From Dromaius novaehollandiae (taxonomy: Eukaryota > Chordata > Aves > Casuariiformes > Dromaiidae), in contig NC_088113.1 in assembly GCF_036370855.1 (NCBI RefSeq), forward strand, positions 19,426,501 to 19,490,500: a stretch of DNA of 64,000 nucleotides. Direction: 5' to 3'. The notes beneath the pieces are model-generated. The model did no database searches. It saw only the letters and a list, made by a program, of their open reading frames with translations, and was not told where the DNA came from. How positions within the stretch are numbered: position 1 is the stretch's first letter; each line of letters begins with the position of its first letter. Of this stretch, positions 15,501 through 40,477 are shown piece by piece. A program made the translations under genes and the position numbers.

Positions 15501-17539
15501 GTGATTTGCACATCACAGATCAATGGCCTGGCACAAAAATCTGGCTGGGTCCCAAATGAGTCTTCAGACCAAAGATTTTGGCTGGAATTAGGTCACGGCT
15601 TCATTTGATTTTTATTTGAAATCCTGAGAATTTGGCATACATGGGGGATTGCTTGATTCTCTTTGAACCTCGAGTTCTGAAATGGGTCTAAATCAGAGCA
15701 TTTTGGTTTGTTCTGGCTCCCTGCAGAGCCCAGCCCAGACCTCCCAAACTGGGGGGACGCGCCATTGCAGATGCCTCTGGCCAGGCCCCAGCTCTCCTTC
15801 CCAGCCCTATAGGTTACTCGGGGTACGAACTGCGCTGAGATCGGGCTGAGTAAATAGGATCTGCCCTGAGCCGTAAGCGAGTTGGAATTAAATCCTCAGG
15901 GGCTTTAATTTTTCCTTTTCTGAAGCTGCACCATTAATTACCACGCCACAGGCACCTCGCTCCCCAGGCACCTCGCAGAGCTCCCCTGGCATATTTCTAT
16001 GGCAACGTCACCGTGGTTTTGTCAGACTTGTGTTTGCAAGAGCCAAGCAGCAAAACAAGGGGGGGGAACTTTGTGCCTGGTGCCCCCCTGCACGGGGAAG
16101 CAAAGCGCGCGCTGTGTCCCTGGTCCGGCTGAGCCAGGGCCGGTCCCTCATTCGGGGACCCGAGAACAGGCGCCGGGGAGGACGTTCCCCATGGAAATGC
16201 CATCTCCTGCTGCTAGTGACAGAGGAGAAACCTGCACACCGCGATGTTTTCCTGTTTGGAGAAACCCAGGATGGTGCAAAATCTCCCGTGCTTGGCGCAG
16301 GGACAGTCAGCCAAGCAAGCTGGGAAACGGAGGAGGAGGCTGGAACACGAGATTAAACCATCAGTGGGAAAACAGCCTCTCGGATCACCATGCAGCGTGG
16401 CAGATGGGCATAAACAGAGGCATGAACTCCCTCTCGCGGCGCCCAGAGCTCGAGTTTCAGCCTTGCGGTTTCTGCGGTGACTCAAGGCCCCGGTGGGAGC
16501 AGGGCATTGCTCCCCGCAGCATAAGCCCGGCTTGGGACAAGCTTTCCCAAGACGAGCTGCCCTCCTCCGTCGCGGCCACGCTGCACCGTGCCAGCCTGGG
16601 CCGGTTCGGCCAAGCAGCCACCGCGTGCTGGGACACCCATGTCCTACATCCAGCCTGTTGCATGACAAAGGCACATCGCCAAAGCTCCCCTGGAAGGACC
16701 TCGTACGACCACGTCCTCCCCGGAGCCCCCACACGACGTCCCCTGCTCTGCAGCTCCCGGCACCGGCACTTTTCCTGAGCACGGATTTATGAGCCCCAAG
16801 ATGCTCCAACACGCTGCTAAACCCACCTTTGGGGAGGAGATGTCCCCCCGGCCGCGGACCGTCGTGGTGGGGGTACGTGGCAGCCCGGGGATGTGCTGGG
16901 GGAGCCTGAGCCATCCTCCCTCCCCACCGCCCTGCTGGGTCACTCCCGCTCCCCCCCCCCCGCCCCGCGGTGGATATTCCCGTGCCGGGAGACGGCATCC
17001 TCCGGCCACTTCTCCCAGGACTATGGGTTATTACCGAGAGTAAAAGAGATGCTGCTACCTTTCCAGGAGCTCTGGGCTGTGCTATTTTCTCTCTTCGAAT
17101 GATATATTTTTAGAGGGTTAACTCAAGCTTATTCTGCATGGAAAAATTGATATTAAAGGGCTGTATAATTGGTGTTAAAGGGCTCAGTTGTTAACGAGTC
17201 AGCGAGAGCACCAAGACCTGGCTGCCACAAGAGCAGCCTCTGCATTAGGCCGGGGCAACCAGTCCAGACACCTGCACTGGTCGAGAAGCAAGAGCTCGGG
17301 AACGCCTGGGCCCTGGGTGCCCACATGACCCTGCGGCACCGAAATATGGGTCTCCAGCTCTCCTGCCTCCAGACGCCCTTCCCAGCCCTGCTGCTGCCCA
17401 CAACCAAAGTCTGCCGTACGCGGGACCACACGAACCCCAGCCAGCCTGTCCCTCTCAATGACACACACGCACACAGAGCTCCACACCGTTTGGGTTGGTT
17501 GGTTGGTTTTTTTTTTTCCACTGTGGATGTTGTACCAGT

Positions 17540-17545
17540 TTTATT
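17540..17545 (-). terminator. EEF1A2: EEF1A2 polyadenylation signal AATAAA
   Basis: A canonical AATAAA on the minus strand lies 200 bases beyond the EEF1A2 stop codon, in ACCAATAAAACTGG context. The sense sequence continues into A-rich and then GT-rich tracts (a T11 run and CCAACCAACC on the two strands at 17490-17515), as expected for a cleavage region. It would give a 3' UTR of roughly 220 nt. Confidence 0.8.
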
Positions 17546-17745
17546 GGTAAAATTGACATGAAGCCTCACAAACGCTGGAACATGCTTTTCCTTTTAAAGA
17601 ATTTCCACTGGACCTTAATGGTGAGCATCCAGTCGTTGACATATAAACTCTTACAAGCTGATGTGCACACATGCGCCCGGGGGAGACGGTGGCAGCGTCC
17701 TGGTGTCAGGGATGGTTTCTGCGCTACGCACGGGGAGCCTACGAT

Positions 17746-32379
<14,634 letters not shown>

Positions 32380-32440
32380 CGGAGCGGCGGTCGGGGCGGC
32401 AGAGGCTGCCAGCTTGGGCTCCGGCGGTTTTATCTCCCCG
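32380..32440 (-). promoter_or_regulatory. EEF1A2: EEF1A2 core promoter and non-coding exon 1 (predicted)
   Basis: On the minus strand a TATA-like GATAAAA (32434-32428) is preceded by a GC-rich CCCGGGGA stretch. About 50 bases downstream of it is a strong donor, GCTCCG|GTAAGAG, at 32380. A transcription start near 32403 would give a short exon 1 (about 25 nt), whose sense strand reads GCCGCCCCGACCGCCGCTCC just before the donor. A short non-coding first exon is usual for EEF1A genes. The start site is inferred from TATA spacing and needs RNA support. Confidence 0.55.
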
Positions 32441-32515
32441 GGAGGGGGTCCACCTATTGACGGCGGCAGCGCAATGCAGTGACCCCCCCGCACTACGGCA
32501 ATGCGGTACCGGGGG

Positions 32516-32548
32516 GGAGGAGGAGGAGGAGGAGGAGGAGGAGGAGGG
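32516..32548. repeat. (GGA)n tract upstream of EEF1A2 promoter
   Basis: About ten GGA units lie 80-110 bp upstream of the TATA-like box. Together with the tract at 30767-30807 this gives two GGA arrays flanking the first two exons of the same gene. Confidence 0.95.
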
Positions 32549-32639
32549 AGGCAGGGAGGGAGGGAGGGATGGGAGCAGGGCGAGGCGGAGGGGAGAGGGC
32601 TGGGGGCGAGCGGGAGCGGCGGCAGCGCGGCTGGGAGGA

Positions 32640-33120
32640 CGGAGGGCTGGAGGATGGAGGGATGGGGAGAGATAGCGGGATGGAAAAGGGAGGCACGGGA
32701 GGGAGGCGGAGGGGTGGAAGATGGAGGGATGGGAGGAAAATGGAGGTATAGTGGAGGTGGAGGGATGGAAGATGGAGGGATGGGAGGGAGATATAGGGAT
32801 AGAAGATGGAGGCATGGGCGGGAGATGAGTGATAGCAGAAACGGAGGGATGGAAGATGGAGGGATGGGAGGGAGCTGGATGGGGGAGATGGAGGGACAGC
32901 AGAGATGGAGGGCTGGGAGAGACATATAGGGATGGAAGATCAAGGGATGGGAGGGAGATGGAGGGACTGAAGATGGGAATGGGAAGAAGGTGGAAGGATG
33001 GAAAGTGGAGGGATGGGAGGAAAATGAAGGGATGGTGGAGCTGGAAGGCTGGAAGATCATGGCATGGGAGGGAGATGGAGGGAAGGGCTGTGGCGGGGGA
33101 GGGGAAAGGATGAAGGTAAA
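32640..33120. repeat. GGAGGGATGG-type minisatellite upstream of EEF1A2
   Basis: Degenerate tandem copies built from GATGGAGGGATGGGAGGGA and GGATGGAAGATGGAGGGATG run for almost 500 bp, with higher-order units of roughly 45-60 bp. The plus strand is nearly all purine, with T at fixed positions in each unit. The repeat lacks stop codons on the minus strand, which explains the very long Ser/Pro/His-rich open frames there. Confidence 0.9.
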
Positions 33121-36100
33121 ATGGGGCAGATGGAGGCCAAGCGGGCTTGGACCCCCTACGACAGCAGGGGGTGGAGGGAAGGGGCTGGTGTGGGAGCAGG
33201 GGCCAGGGCGGCCCTTGCTCCATCCCGCAGCGAGGCCAGGTGCGAGGGCTGTGCTCGCCGGCTGTGCCGGGAGGAGGGGGGCTCCGCGCTGGCCGATGCA
33301 GGCTGGCGTTTGCATCCCCCCCTCCATGTTAGAGCGGGGGGGGCCTGGCCCCAGGGCTCTGCCCTCTCGCTCCCTGCCTCTCCTTAGCCACCTAACCCCG
33401 GGCAGGTCGTCCTCCTCCCCTGGGCCTCCGTTCACCTAGAGGGCAAAGCCGACTTGGGTTTAACTAACGCCACAACCCCCCCAGGTTGGTTAGGCAAAAA
33501 GCAGAATGATGAAATTCCCCATCTGTTGTTTAAAAAATGGCACAAATGTGCACAGGAGCAAACAGCCATGCAAGGAACAAATACATCGAAGCATGTTTCC
33601 ACATCTGGGTTCGCTCAGCGTGTGCATCGGTTGCTCGAGTACCCGGGGCTTGTTAACACCAGTTCAGCTGGCGTGAGATGGGGTTCACCTTCTAGGGGAA
33701 CGAGGGAACCAGAAGTAACCTTCTCCTCTGCAGTGCCATGATGCTTCCTTTGCATAAAAATGGATCATGCAATGGTCAGAAAACTCAAGCCCTGTGTCAG
33801 CTGTGCAATTAAAAGGCTAATGCAGAATCTGCTGTGTCCCGAGGCCAAGTATAGGTCAAAAGAAAGGTAACTTGGAATTAAGCTGTGTAATAGTCCAGAA
33901 AAATGTTATGGTCTAGACCAGCTTTCGGTGACCTTAGCAGCTAAATCTAGCTAAAGCCTAGTTTAGGAGCTGAAAACTTCACATCACGTATTAACCTCTC
34001 ATTAATGTTTAAAGGGAGACTCAGTTTTTTTCTGAACATGGCATTTTTTTAGAAATATAATGGGATAGGGAAGATATCCTTTGGTTTTATGCAGCATTCC
34101 TTGTGCAAATATAATGCACTGACAGTCCAGAAAGGTAAAAAGAAACATCCTCGAGGAAGGCTTAAGGCAGTGTTTAGAGGGACTGACTTGGAGCCGTTCC
34201 CGGTCAAATACCCACTGCGGCTCCTCCAGCCCCTTCGTGCTGCCTGGAGCCGGGGGACCATCCTGCGTGGGGACACCCGGGGGCCACCGCCTGCTCCGTG
34301 CCTCTGCGCCCCTTGTTCTTCTGCCCCCATTTTAGTGCTTGGCCAGGAATAATCTCCCCTTTCTATGCAACGACTGCGGCCAGCCTGGGAATTGCCCCAG
34401 GTGGGAGCCGGGCTGGGTCTGCTGATGGAGTCTGCGGCCTTCGCTGCAGTCACAGGACAGAGCAAAAGCCTGGGGAGACGGAGGCGGGTGACAGTCCTCC
34501 TTTCTGTCCTTCCTTTCTCCAGTAGCTGGTGTGAATTTTTACCCTTTTCCCCAGACAGGGGAAAGAGACAGAGCGAGTACATCAAAAATAGCAAGGCATG
34601 CAACCGTGCAGGACGCATCCACGAGCGCGGGGAGCCTCAGGCCCGTTGGGAGCCACGGGACCGAGACGGGCAGTGGTCCCGGTGCCACAGGGAGCGCGGT
34701 GCAGCACCCTTGCCCGTCGGGAACGCTGCTTTGCGGTTCCGCGTCCGCTCCGGCCAGCCGGGCCGTGCACCGCGGCGTCCAACCTGCCTCGCTGGCAATC
34801 GCCCGCACGGCGGAAACCGGGCCAGCGCCCGCCCGCAGCCTGCGTTTTATTCCTGCGATGAAGCCGTCAGGCTATAAATAGTCGGGGCTGGGAAAGGAGA
34901 GTACAGTCAGACCTGGCTAAGCCGGGCTAGGTTGAGCCGCAAGACGCCCAGCCCCTGCGAGGCTTAAAGCGACAGCAGTCTGCGAGGCCCGCGGCATCCC
35001 GCCAGCCTCCTGGCTCCAGGAAAAGAGTTTGGATCAAACGCATTTGATCCATCAAGCACTTGGCGGTATTTCCGTGCTGGAGGGGAACCGCTTCCCCGCA
35101 GTGCTTGACCGAGCACCTGAAAATATTGCTAATCTGTCTGCAAACGCTCAGCTCTGCACAAAAAGATGAAGCCGGACAGCCCGAATCCGGGGGCGGCGGG
35201 AAGTTTCGCGCCTTGTCTCCAGCCATCTGGCTCGGGAGCGGCTGCCGGTGGCGGGCGAAGCCGTTCCCGTGCAGCCGCCGGTACCGCCACCCTCCTTCCA
35301 GCCGAGCAAAAAGCCGAATGATTCGGGATGTCACTGGGATGTAACCGGGCTGCGAGCGCCCAGGCTGCCCGCGTTCGCCTTCCCTCCAGGGTTTTTTTCC
35401 CCGCGAGCAACGCGCTCGGCTCGCTGAGCTGCTGCGTTTCTGGCAGCAAACCGTCTCTGTGGCCTGGACCAGAAAATCTCGCTGCCCGGCCGCAGCAGAT
35501 GACCCCTTCAAGCATCCCTCGAGGGCAAAGCTCTTCTCCTCCTCCTTGCCTTTCAAAGCAATAGAGATGTTTGCCTTGAAAAGCAGAAACGCAGGGGCTC
35601 GGGCTCTTTCTGCACCCCCGTACGCAGCAGGCACGATGGAGTAAAAAATCAGCTGTGAGGGCATGGGTTTTGGGGCGTAATGCCCAGCGGATTTTAGTGC
35701 ATGCTTACACTGACGGTCGGGGTGGTCCTGGGGGGGGCCCAGCCTTGCCGGCTCATCTGGCACCCAGCGGCTCCCGGCTCCCGGCCGCGTCATTGCAGAG
35801 CAGAGCGGAGCTGGGCACCGGGCTCGCCCCGAGCCTGCTCTGCCCAAAACGCCATGCGGGGGCCGGGACCCCCCTGCGCCTCTTTAGGGACACCAGGCAG
35901 CTTGGGTGTCTGGGCGGGCGGGGGGCGTCGCGCCTGCAGCAGCCGGGGGCCGATCCCGTAAACCTCAGCATGTGCCGAGACGGGAGGAGATCCCATCCTG
36001 ATGCACTGCTTCGTTCCTCAGGTAGGGCAAGAGCCCTGCGCTCCGGTCCTGCTTTCAGGATGCTGCACAGCGCTGGACTGGGCCGTTTACACAGCAAGGG

Positions 36101-36925
36101 AGTCCAGGGCTGTATCCAGCTGCTGCACAGCAGTGTGTTGGGCAGATGTGCACATCTGCGGGGCAGAAAAAGGCCCTGGTGATCCAGGGGACAGCTTTAA
36201 ATTATGGCCACCGAGCTAAAAGAGCCCTGTCTGCCTGTGTCTTCTGATCACCGTGGGTGAAGGGCTGTTGATGGACGTATCTGGCCAACAACACAAGCTC
36301 CAGCTGCATCCAGAGGGAGAAATTAATGAGCAAATTCACTGCTGAACTGACCCTCATCAAAACCTGTGGAGTTACATTAGACACTGATGTGTTTTCATGT
36401 TTTGTATCACCGATGGGTAGCAAAACCGCCCCCGTCCTCCCATAAAGGAGGCGCTGGCCTAGGAGGTCTCTGTAGAAGATGAGTCCTGGTCAGCTCCTCC
36501 AGTCCTCCTTGGCTGGTTTCTGCAGGACAATTTTCCGGTTTTCCCGGACAGGCACCCTGCTTTGCTGATTAGACACAGATGCGGAGCCATGTCCCTCTGC
36601 GCGCCGTCCTCCGCCCCGAACATTATATAAAACGGTCATCAGATAGCGTGTTCATTGTCGGCACTGTATTTTCACTAAATATCGACAAAGTGCCAAAACG
36701 GCATCACATATTTAAATTCTCAAACTTCCTAGGGATGGCGCTATTTTTAGGCTGCATTTTAGCGTTTAACTTTAAATGCTAAATTTCAACAGTTCAAGTT
36801 TTACTGTTTATTTTTTTGCATATGTGTGCATATATATATATATATGTATACATGTTTTTCTTTTTCTTTTCCTTCCTCTTGTTTGTTTTGGGGTTTTTTG
36901 CTGTTTTTTTCTCATTACTGCCGCT
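33121..36925. other. EEF1A2-PPDPF intergenic region
   Basis: I recognise no gene here. The part at 33440-34160 is AT-rich and quiet. The part at 34180-36000 is CpG-rich and contains a perfect TATA/MEF2-type CTATAAATAG at 34872-34881 on the plus strand. A 306-codon minus-strand open frame at 34927-35847 has no recognisable family, and its composition follows the local GC content. Human EEF1A2 and PPDPF are likewise direct neighbours. Confidence 0.7.
36831..36849. repeat. (TA)n microsatellite
   Basis: A short ATATATATATATATATGTATA run is followed by T-rich sequence to 36912, just before the PPDPF CpG island starts. Confidence 0.9.
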
Positions 36926-37222
36926 CCTCGCGGGTGCTCGGCGCTGCGCACAGGCTCCGCGCGGGTGGGAGTAGGGGCAGGGGGCGGAGCCCCGCGGTCC
37001 CGCCCCTCCCAGGGAAGGGGCGGAGCCTCGCGTCCCGGATCCCCATTGGCGGCGGCGCGCTGCGTGGGCGGGGCCCGAGGGGATATAAGGGGCGGGGCGG
37101 GGGCGGGGCCGGCAGCGCCGCGTCCCGGGCCGTGCGGAGCGGCCGCGCACGCCAGCGCTCCCCGGGCGGCGCCGCCGCCGAGGGCCCCGCGGCCCTAGCG
37201 CCGCCGCCTCCTTCCCACCCAG
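36926..37222 (+). promoter_or_regulatory. PPDPF: PPDPF promoter and non-coding exon 1
   Basis: The promoter grammar is compact. GC boxes (GGGGGCGGAGCC, GGGGCGGAGCC) lie at about 36978-37030, an inverted CCAAT box (ATTGG) at 37045-37049, GGGCGGGGCC at about 37066, and a TATA-like GATATAAGG at 37082-37090. Transcription would start near 37112. Exon 1 then runs to a CACCCAG|GTGCGCG donor at 37222-37223 and splices to the acceptor at 38063. The order CCAAT, GC box, TATA at normal spacing supports a real core promoter; the start site itself is inferred. Confidence 0.7.
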
Positions 37223-37239
37223 GTGCGCGGGGGGCCGGG

Positions 37240-37372
37240 GCGCTGCTTGGGGGTGCTGGGCGCTGCCGGGGGTGCTCGGTGCTGCGCAGGTTGCTGGGCG
37301 CTGCACGCGGTGCTCGGCGCTGCACGCGGTGCTGGACGCCATTCGTGGTGCTCGGCGCTGCACATCTCGCCC
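37240..37372 (+). repeat. six-copy 19-21 bp GC-rich tandem repeat in PPDPF intron 1
   Basis: Tandem copies of a unit like GGTGCTCGGCGCTGCACGC are seen, with variants GGTGCTGGGCGCTGCC and GGTTGCTGGGCGCTGC. They start about 20 bp after the exon 1 donor. A single copy (GGTGCTCGGCGCTGCGCAC) also lies at about 36930-36950, upstream of the promoter. Confidence 0.85.
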
Positions 37373-38063
37373 GTGCAATGCAGGCAGCGCCGTGCGCGGT
37401 CCAGGGAGCGGTAGCACCCCCTGCTTCCTCCCCCTCCGCGGGGTTTGGTTGCGTGTGGGTGGCTCCATGCCGAGCAGGCCTTCGGGGCACCCCGAAGGGG
37501 TGGGGGCTCTTGTCCCGCCGTGGTTTGGGCGGCTCGGGGCACCCCGTGAGTCTGGGGGTTTGACCGCAGCGCTGGGCTCGGCTGCCCTTTGGGTTAGGGC
37601 CTGCCTTGCCGCGGGCTCCCTTGGTGGGGGACAAGCCCGTGCTTCAGTTTCCCACCTCGCTTAAGGCCAGGGGGACCCAGGTGGCGGCCGGTGGGGACCC
37701 ACGTGCGTGGGAGGCGCTGAGCAGCGGGACCCCCAAAGCGGGTCAGCAGCAGAGAGAGCAAAGCCTTTCTGCCGGGACAGTCCCTACGCGCAGCTCCGGC
37801 GCAGGCTGGGCCTTCCTGGGCGCTGTGAACGGGTCCAGCTGGACTGGGGACGGGGACAGAGGGGCTGCCGGGCACGTGCTGGGGGTTGCGCAGCATTGCA
37901 ATGGCGGTCCCGAACACCAAACCTCTCCCAGCAGAGTCACGCTGGTGCTGCTTAAAGCATCTTGCAGCTTTCTCGGGGTGCCGCACCTCGGGGGCGGTGG
38001 GTTTTGCCGGGCCGGCACCGAAGCGAGCGGGCGCAACCCTGACCGCTGTCCCTTCGCTTGCAG

Positions 38064-38152
38064 GCTTTAGGTCGGCACCGGCCCGGAGCCCGGGAGCATG
38101 GCCGCGATCCCGTCGAGCGGCTCGCTCATGGCCACGCACAACTACTACCGAA
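38064..38152 (+). CDS. PPDPF: PPDPF exon 2 (start codon at 38098)
   Basis: The acceptor is CTTGCAG at 38057-38063. The coding part from 38098 encodes MAAIPSSGSLMATHNYYR and ends in phase 1 at CGAA|GTGAGA. Confidence 0.93.
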
Positions 38153-39223
38153 GTGAGAGCGAGGGCTGCGGGGCCGGGGGCACCGAGCTGGGGCCGCACG
38201 GGGATGGGGACGGGGGCGGTTTGCTCCACTGCTCCGTGTCGAGGTCAGGGGTGCGGGGAGGGGGCAGCCGAAAACGCTGTCGCTGGGGAAGCAAGGCCTC
38301 CGGAGAGGCTGCAGAACCGGTCTGGGGAGCGGCAGCTCCCGGAGTCTCTCCGGGGAGAGAGAGACTTTCCGCTTTAACCAGTCGCCGAAGCCGGGAGGGA
38401 GGGAGGAAAATATTCCCTCGAGGGGGAGCTGGCAGTCGGACTCAACTGCCTGGATTACATGCAGATTACGTGCGGCAATCTGCGTCCTCTTGGCCTCGGG
38501 GCATCGGCAGTGGCTTCCCAAGCGTCGCATGCAAACGCGAGGCCATTAAGTAGCATCCTTGGGGTGGACGTGTTTTTCCCTGCTCTCCTGCATTGCTGGT
38601 ACCTGGGGGTGGCTCTGACGGCCCCGCTCTCGCCCCCAGGGCGCCTGAGCTCGACGTCCAGCAGCAGCTCCTGCGGCAGCTCGGACTACGCCGGGGAGGT
38701 GATCCCGCACCCGCCGGGTGAGTGCCGCCGCCGCGCTTTTCCCGCGCGGGAGCTTGGGATGACGCTGGTCTAGCAGCCGCGATGAGCTGCCTCCCCAGGA
38801 GATCGCAGCGGGAAAAATCCCCGTGGGTTATATAAAAACCCCGACGGAGGTGCCAGGCGCTGAGCGTTATTTTGCATTGCATTTTCAACGAATTGCAAAT
38901 CTCACCCGACCTGCCGCCTCCTGCGCCCTAGGTCTCCCCAAGGCGGACCCCGGGCACTGGTGGGCCAGCTTCTTCTTCGGGAAGACCGCTCACCCCGCCA
39001 TGACCACGGTGGCGGAGTCCCCGGAGCGGTGAGTGGGGCTCGGGGACGGGGAGCGCCGCCGTGGCGGGGGGCAGACCCTGGGGGTGGCCTCACCGGGTGC
39101 CCGCTCTCTTGCAGCCCGGGAGCCGTGCAGGCGGCGGGCGACGGGCCGGTCTGCGGCGCGGTGCCGGCGGCCGGGAGGAAGCGCCACGCCAGCGAGCCCA
39201 GCCAGCCCCGCGCCGCCTCCTGA
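38098..39223 (+). CDS. PPDPF: PPDPF, pancreatic progenitor cell differentiation and proliferation factor (complete)
   Basis: PPDPF is a small vertebrate protein (exdpf in fish) linked to exocrine pancreas growth; its biochemistry is poorly defined. Coding segments 38098-38152, 38640-38717, 38932-39028 and 39115-39223 join in phase to 112 codons plus stop (human 114). It reads MAAIPSSGSLMATHNYYRR, a serine-rich stretch STSSSSSCGSS, then the family hallmark GEVIPHPPGLPKADPGHWWA with SFFFGK, and a variable tail ending QPRAAS. Donors are CGAA|GTGAGA, GCCGG|GTGAGTG and GCG|GTGAGTG; acceptors are CCCCCAG|GG, CCCTAG|GT and TTGCAG|CC. The first two thirds are strongly conserved with human as recalled, the tail is not. 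The ATG is in the exon that opens at 38064 (CTTGCAG|GC). It is transcribed away from EEF1A2, as in human. Confidence 0.96.
38640..38717 (+). CDS. PPDPF: PPDPF exon 3
   Basis: The exon encodes the serine-rich segment through DYAGEVIPHPP. Length 78 nt, phase 1 at both ends. Confidence 0.94.
38932..39028 (+). CDS. PPDPF: PPDPF exon 4 (conserved core)
   Basis: The exon encodes GLPKADPGHWWASFFFGK and TAHPAMTTVAESPE. Length 97 nt, phase 1 to 2. It is the most conserved part of the family. Confidence 0.95.
39115..39223 (+). CDS. PPDPF: PPDPF exon 5 (C-terminus, TGA at 39221-39223)
   Basis: The exon encodes PGAVQAAGDGPVCGAVP through the basic RKRH and ends QPRAAS. It is diverged from mammals in sequence and similar in length. 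Confidence 0.9.
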
Positions 39224-39340
39224 GGAAAAAGCAAGAAAAACCAAAAAAAGTTTCTACACCAGCCTTTTTACTGTTTTGTAACGCTGTGTTCTTTCCGTGC
39301 AGACTCGGTAACGCGTTTGTTTATTTGTACAACGGCAACT

Positions 39341-39346
39341 AATAAA
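39341..39346 (+). terminator. PPDPF: PPDPF polyadenylation signal AATAAA
   Basis: The sequence ACTAATAAACTCGAG lies 118 bases after the stop codon, followed within 40 bases by T/G-rich sequence (CCTGAGTTGTTCTT). It gives a 3' UTR of about 140 nt. Confidence 0.9.
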
Positions 39347-40391
39347 CTCGAGCAGCCTTTTAAAATGCCCTGAGTTGTTCTTCACCCGGCACGGGGGCAG
39401 CTGGGCTCCGGCCGTCTGCATCCACCCTCCATCTCCTTTCTGCAGGAGGCAAACGCATCCGAGCAGGACAGTGCACGCTTGGCCCGGGTGCAAGGGCGGG
39501 TTGCAGCGTGGTGATGCGGTGACGTGGTCTGCGTGGGAGCTGCGTGCCCCCCAGGCACGGGGAGCGTGCCTGACCCTGGCGCTGTGCCCGTGGCTGACGG
39601 GAGGCTGGGGTCACCCGGAGCGGTGACTTTGCACCCGTGACATCACGCCGGGGCAGCAGGCGCAGGGCGAGGTTGAACATTAACGCAGCTCCCATCAGAC
39701 TTTCGGGCCAAAGGAAGAGCTGGCGGGGGCGGTTCTGCTTCTGCCTGCGCTGCAGATGCCTCCGGGGTCACTTGTGGCTTTGCAGCTCATTTCTGCCAGC
39801 AAAAACGCCTTTTGCAAGCTTTGCCCTGAGACGGGGTGTCCTGCCTGTGAGTCGTCACTCCTCCGGCCCTCCTCCTCCTTATTTTTTAGTGAAAACCTGC
39901 ATATGTAGTTTGCAAAATTTGCCCCTGTTTTAGCGCAGTGACGGGGCTCCCCAGCTTTGCTCTGTCCTCCTTAGCACCAAGACGGGGCTGAGGCCGCTGC
40001 GATGCCGACCGGGAGCCTGGGGGCAGCAAGCAGCAGGTTCCCGGTGCTGCTCTCTCATTTGGGTCTTCCGTCGCGGCCCCCCCTGCCCCGGGATGGGAGC
40101 GAAGCAGCGGGTTTTACCTGCTGTTGATTCCTAGCAGAAAGTCCCAGTTTTCAGAGGCACAGATATGTGCAAGGGACAAGGATAAAGCTAATAGCCACCG
40201 AAAGCTGGCCAAACCGAGGCAGACAGCCGAGCTGGGCATGGCCGGCGGGTCCGGAGGCTCCCGTTGTTTAAAAACAAGCCAAAAAAAGGGCAAAAAGCTG
40301 AGGCGCCCTAGGCAGAGCGTAGAGCAGCCCTGGGGTGGTGAGCAAGGGGCTGATTAGGCAGCAGAGGCGAGAGAAGCAAAGGGGCTCCCTG

Positions 40392-40477
40392 CACACACAC
40401 GCTTGTGCACACATGTGCATGCATGCACACACACACATGCGTGTGCACAGACATGTGCATGCACACACGTGTGCAGG
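40392..40477. repeat. alternating purine-pyrimidine CACACATGTGCATG repeat
   Basis: The stretch is built from ACACACAC, TGTGCATG and GTGTGCAC blocks, almost strictly alternating purine-pyrimidine and full of inverted repeats, so it is a candidate Z-DNA or cruciform tract. A similar shorter tract lies at 23005-23050. Confidence 0.9.

Larger units (their letters stand above)
3900..17530. other. KCNQ2-EEF1A2 intergenic region
   Basis: I recognise no gene in this stretch. Open frames of up to 261 codons occur, but they are GC-driven, have no recognisable family and overlap one another in several frames. It holds AT-rich islands (about 4600-5540, 7620-7860, 8130-8420, 10080-10560) that could be conserved regulatory elements, a CR1-like scrap near 8880-9000, an A17 tract with a short GA repeat at 9568-9598, and CpG-rich blocks near 970-1270 and 13800-15000 that match no promoter I know. 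The interval is unbroken between KCNQ2 and EEF1A2 in the human order as well. Confidence 0.75.

Noticed and set aside
15999-16998. Opposed open frames of 259 and 261 codons.
   Set aside because: Mirror open frames on both strands of GC-rich DNA with no family resemblance; typical of chance.
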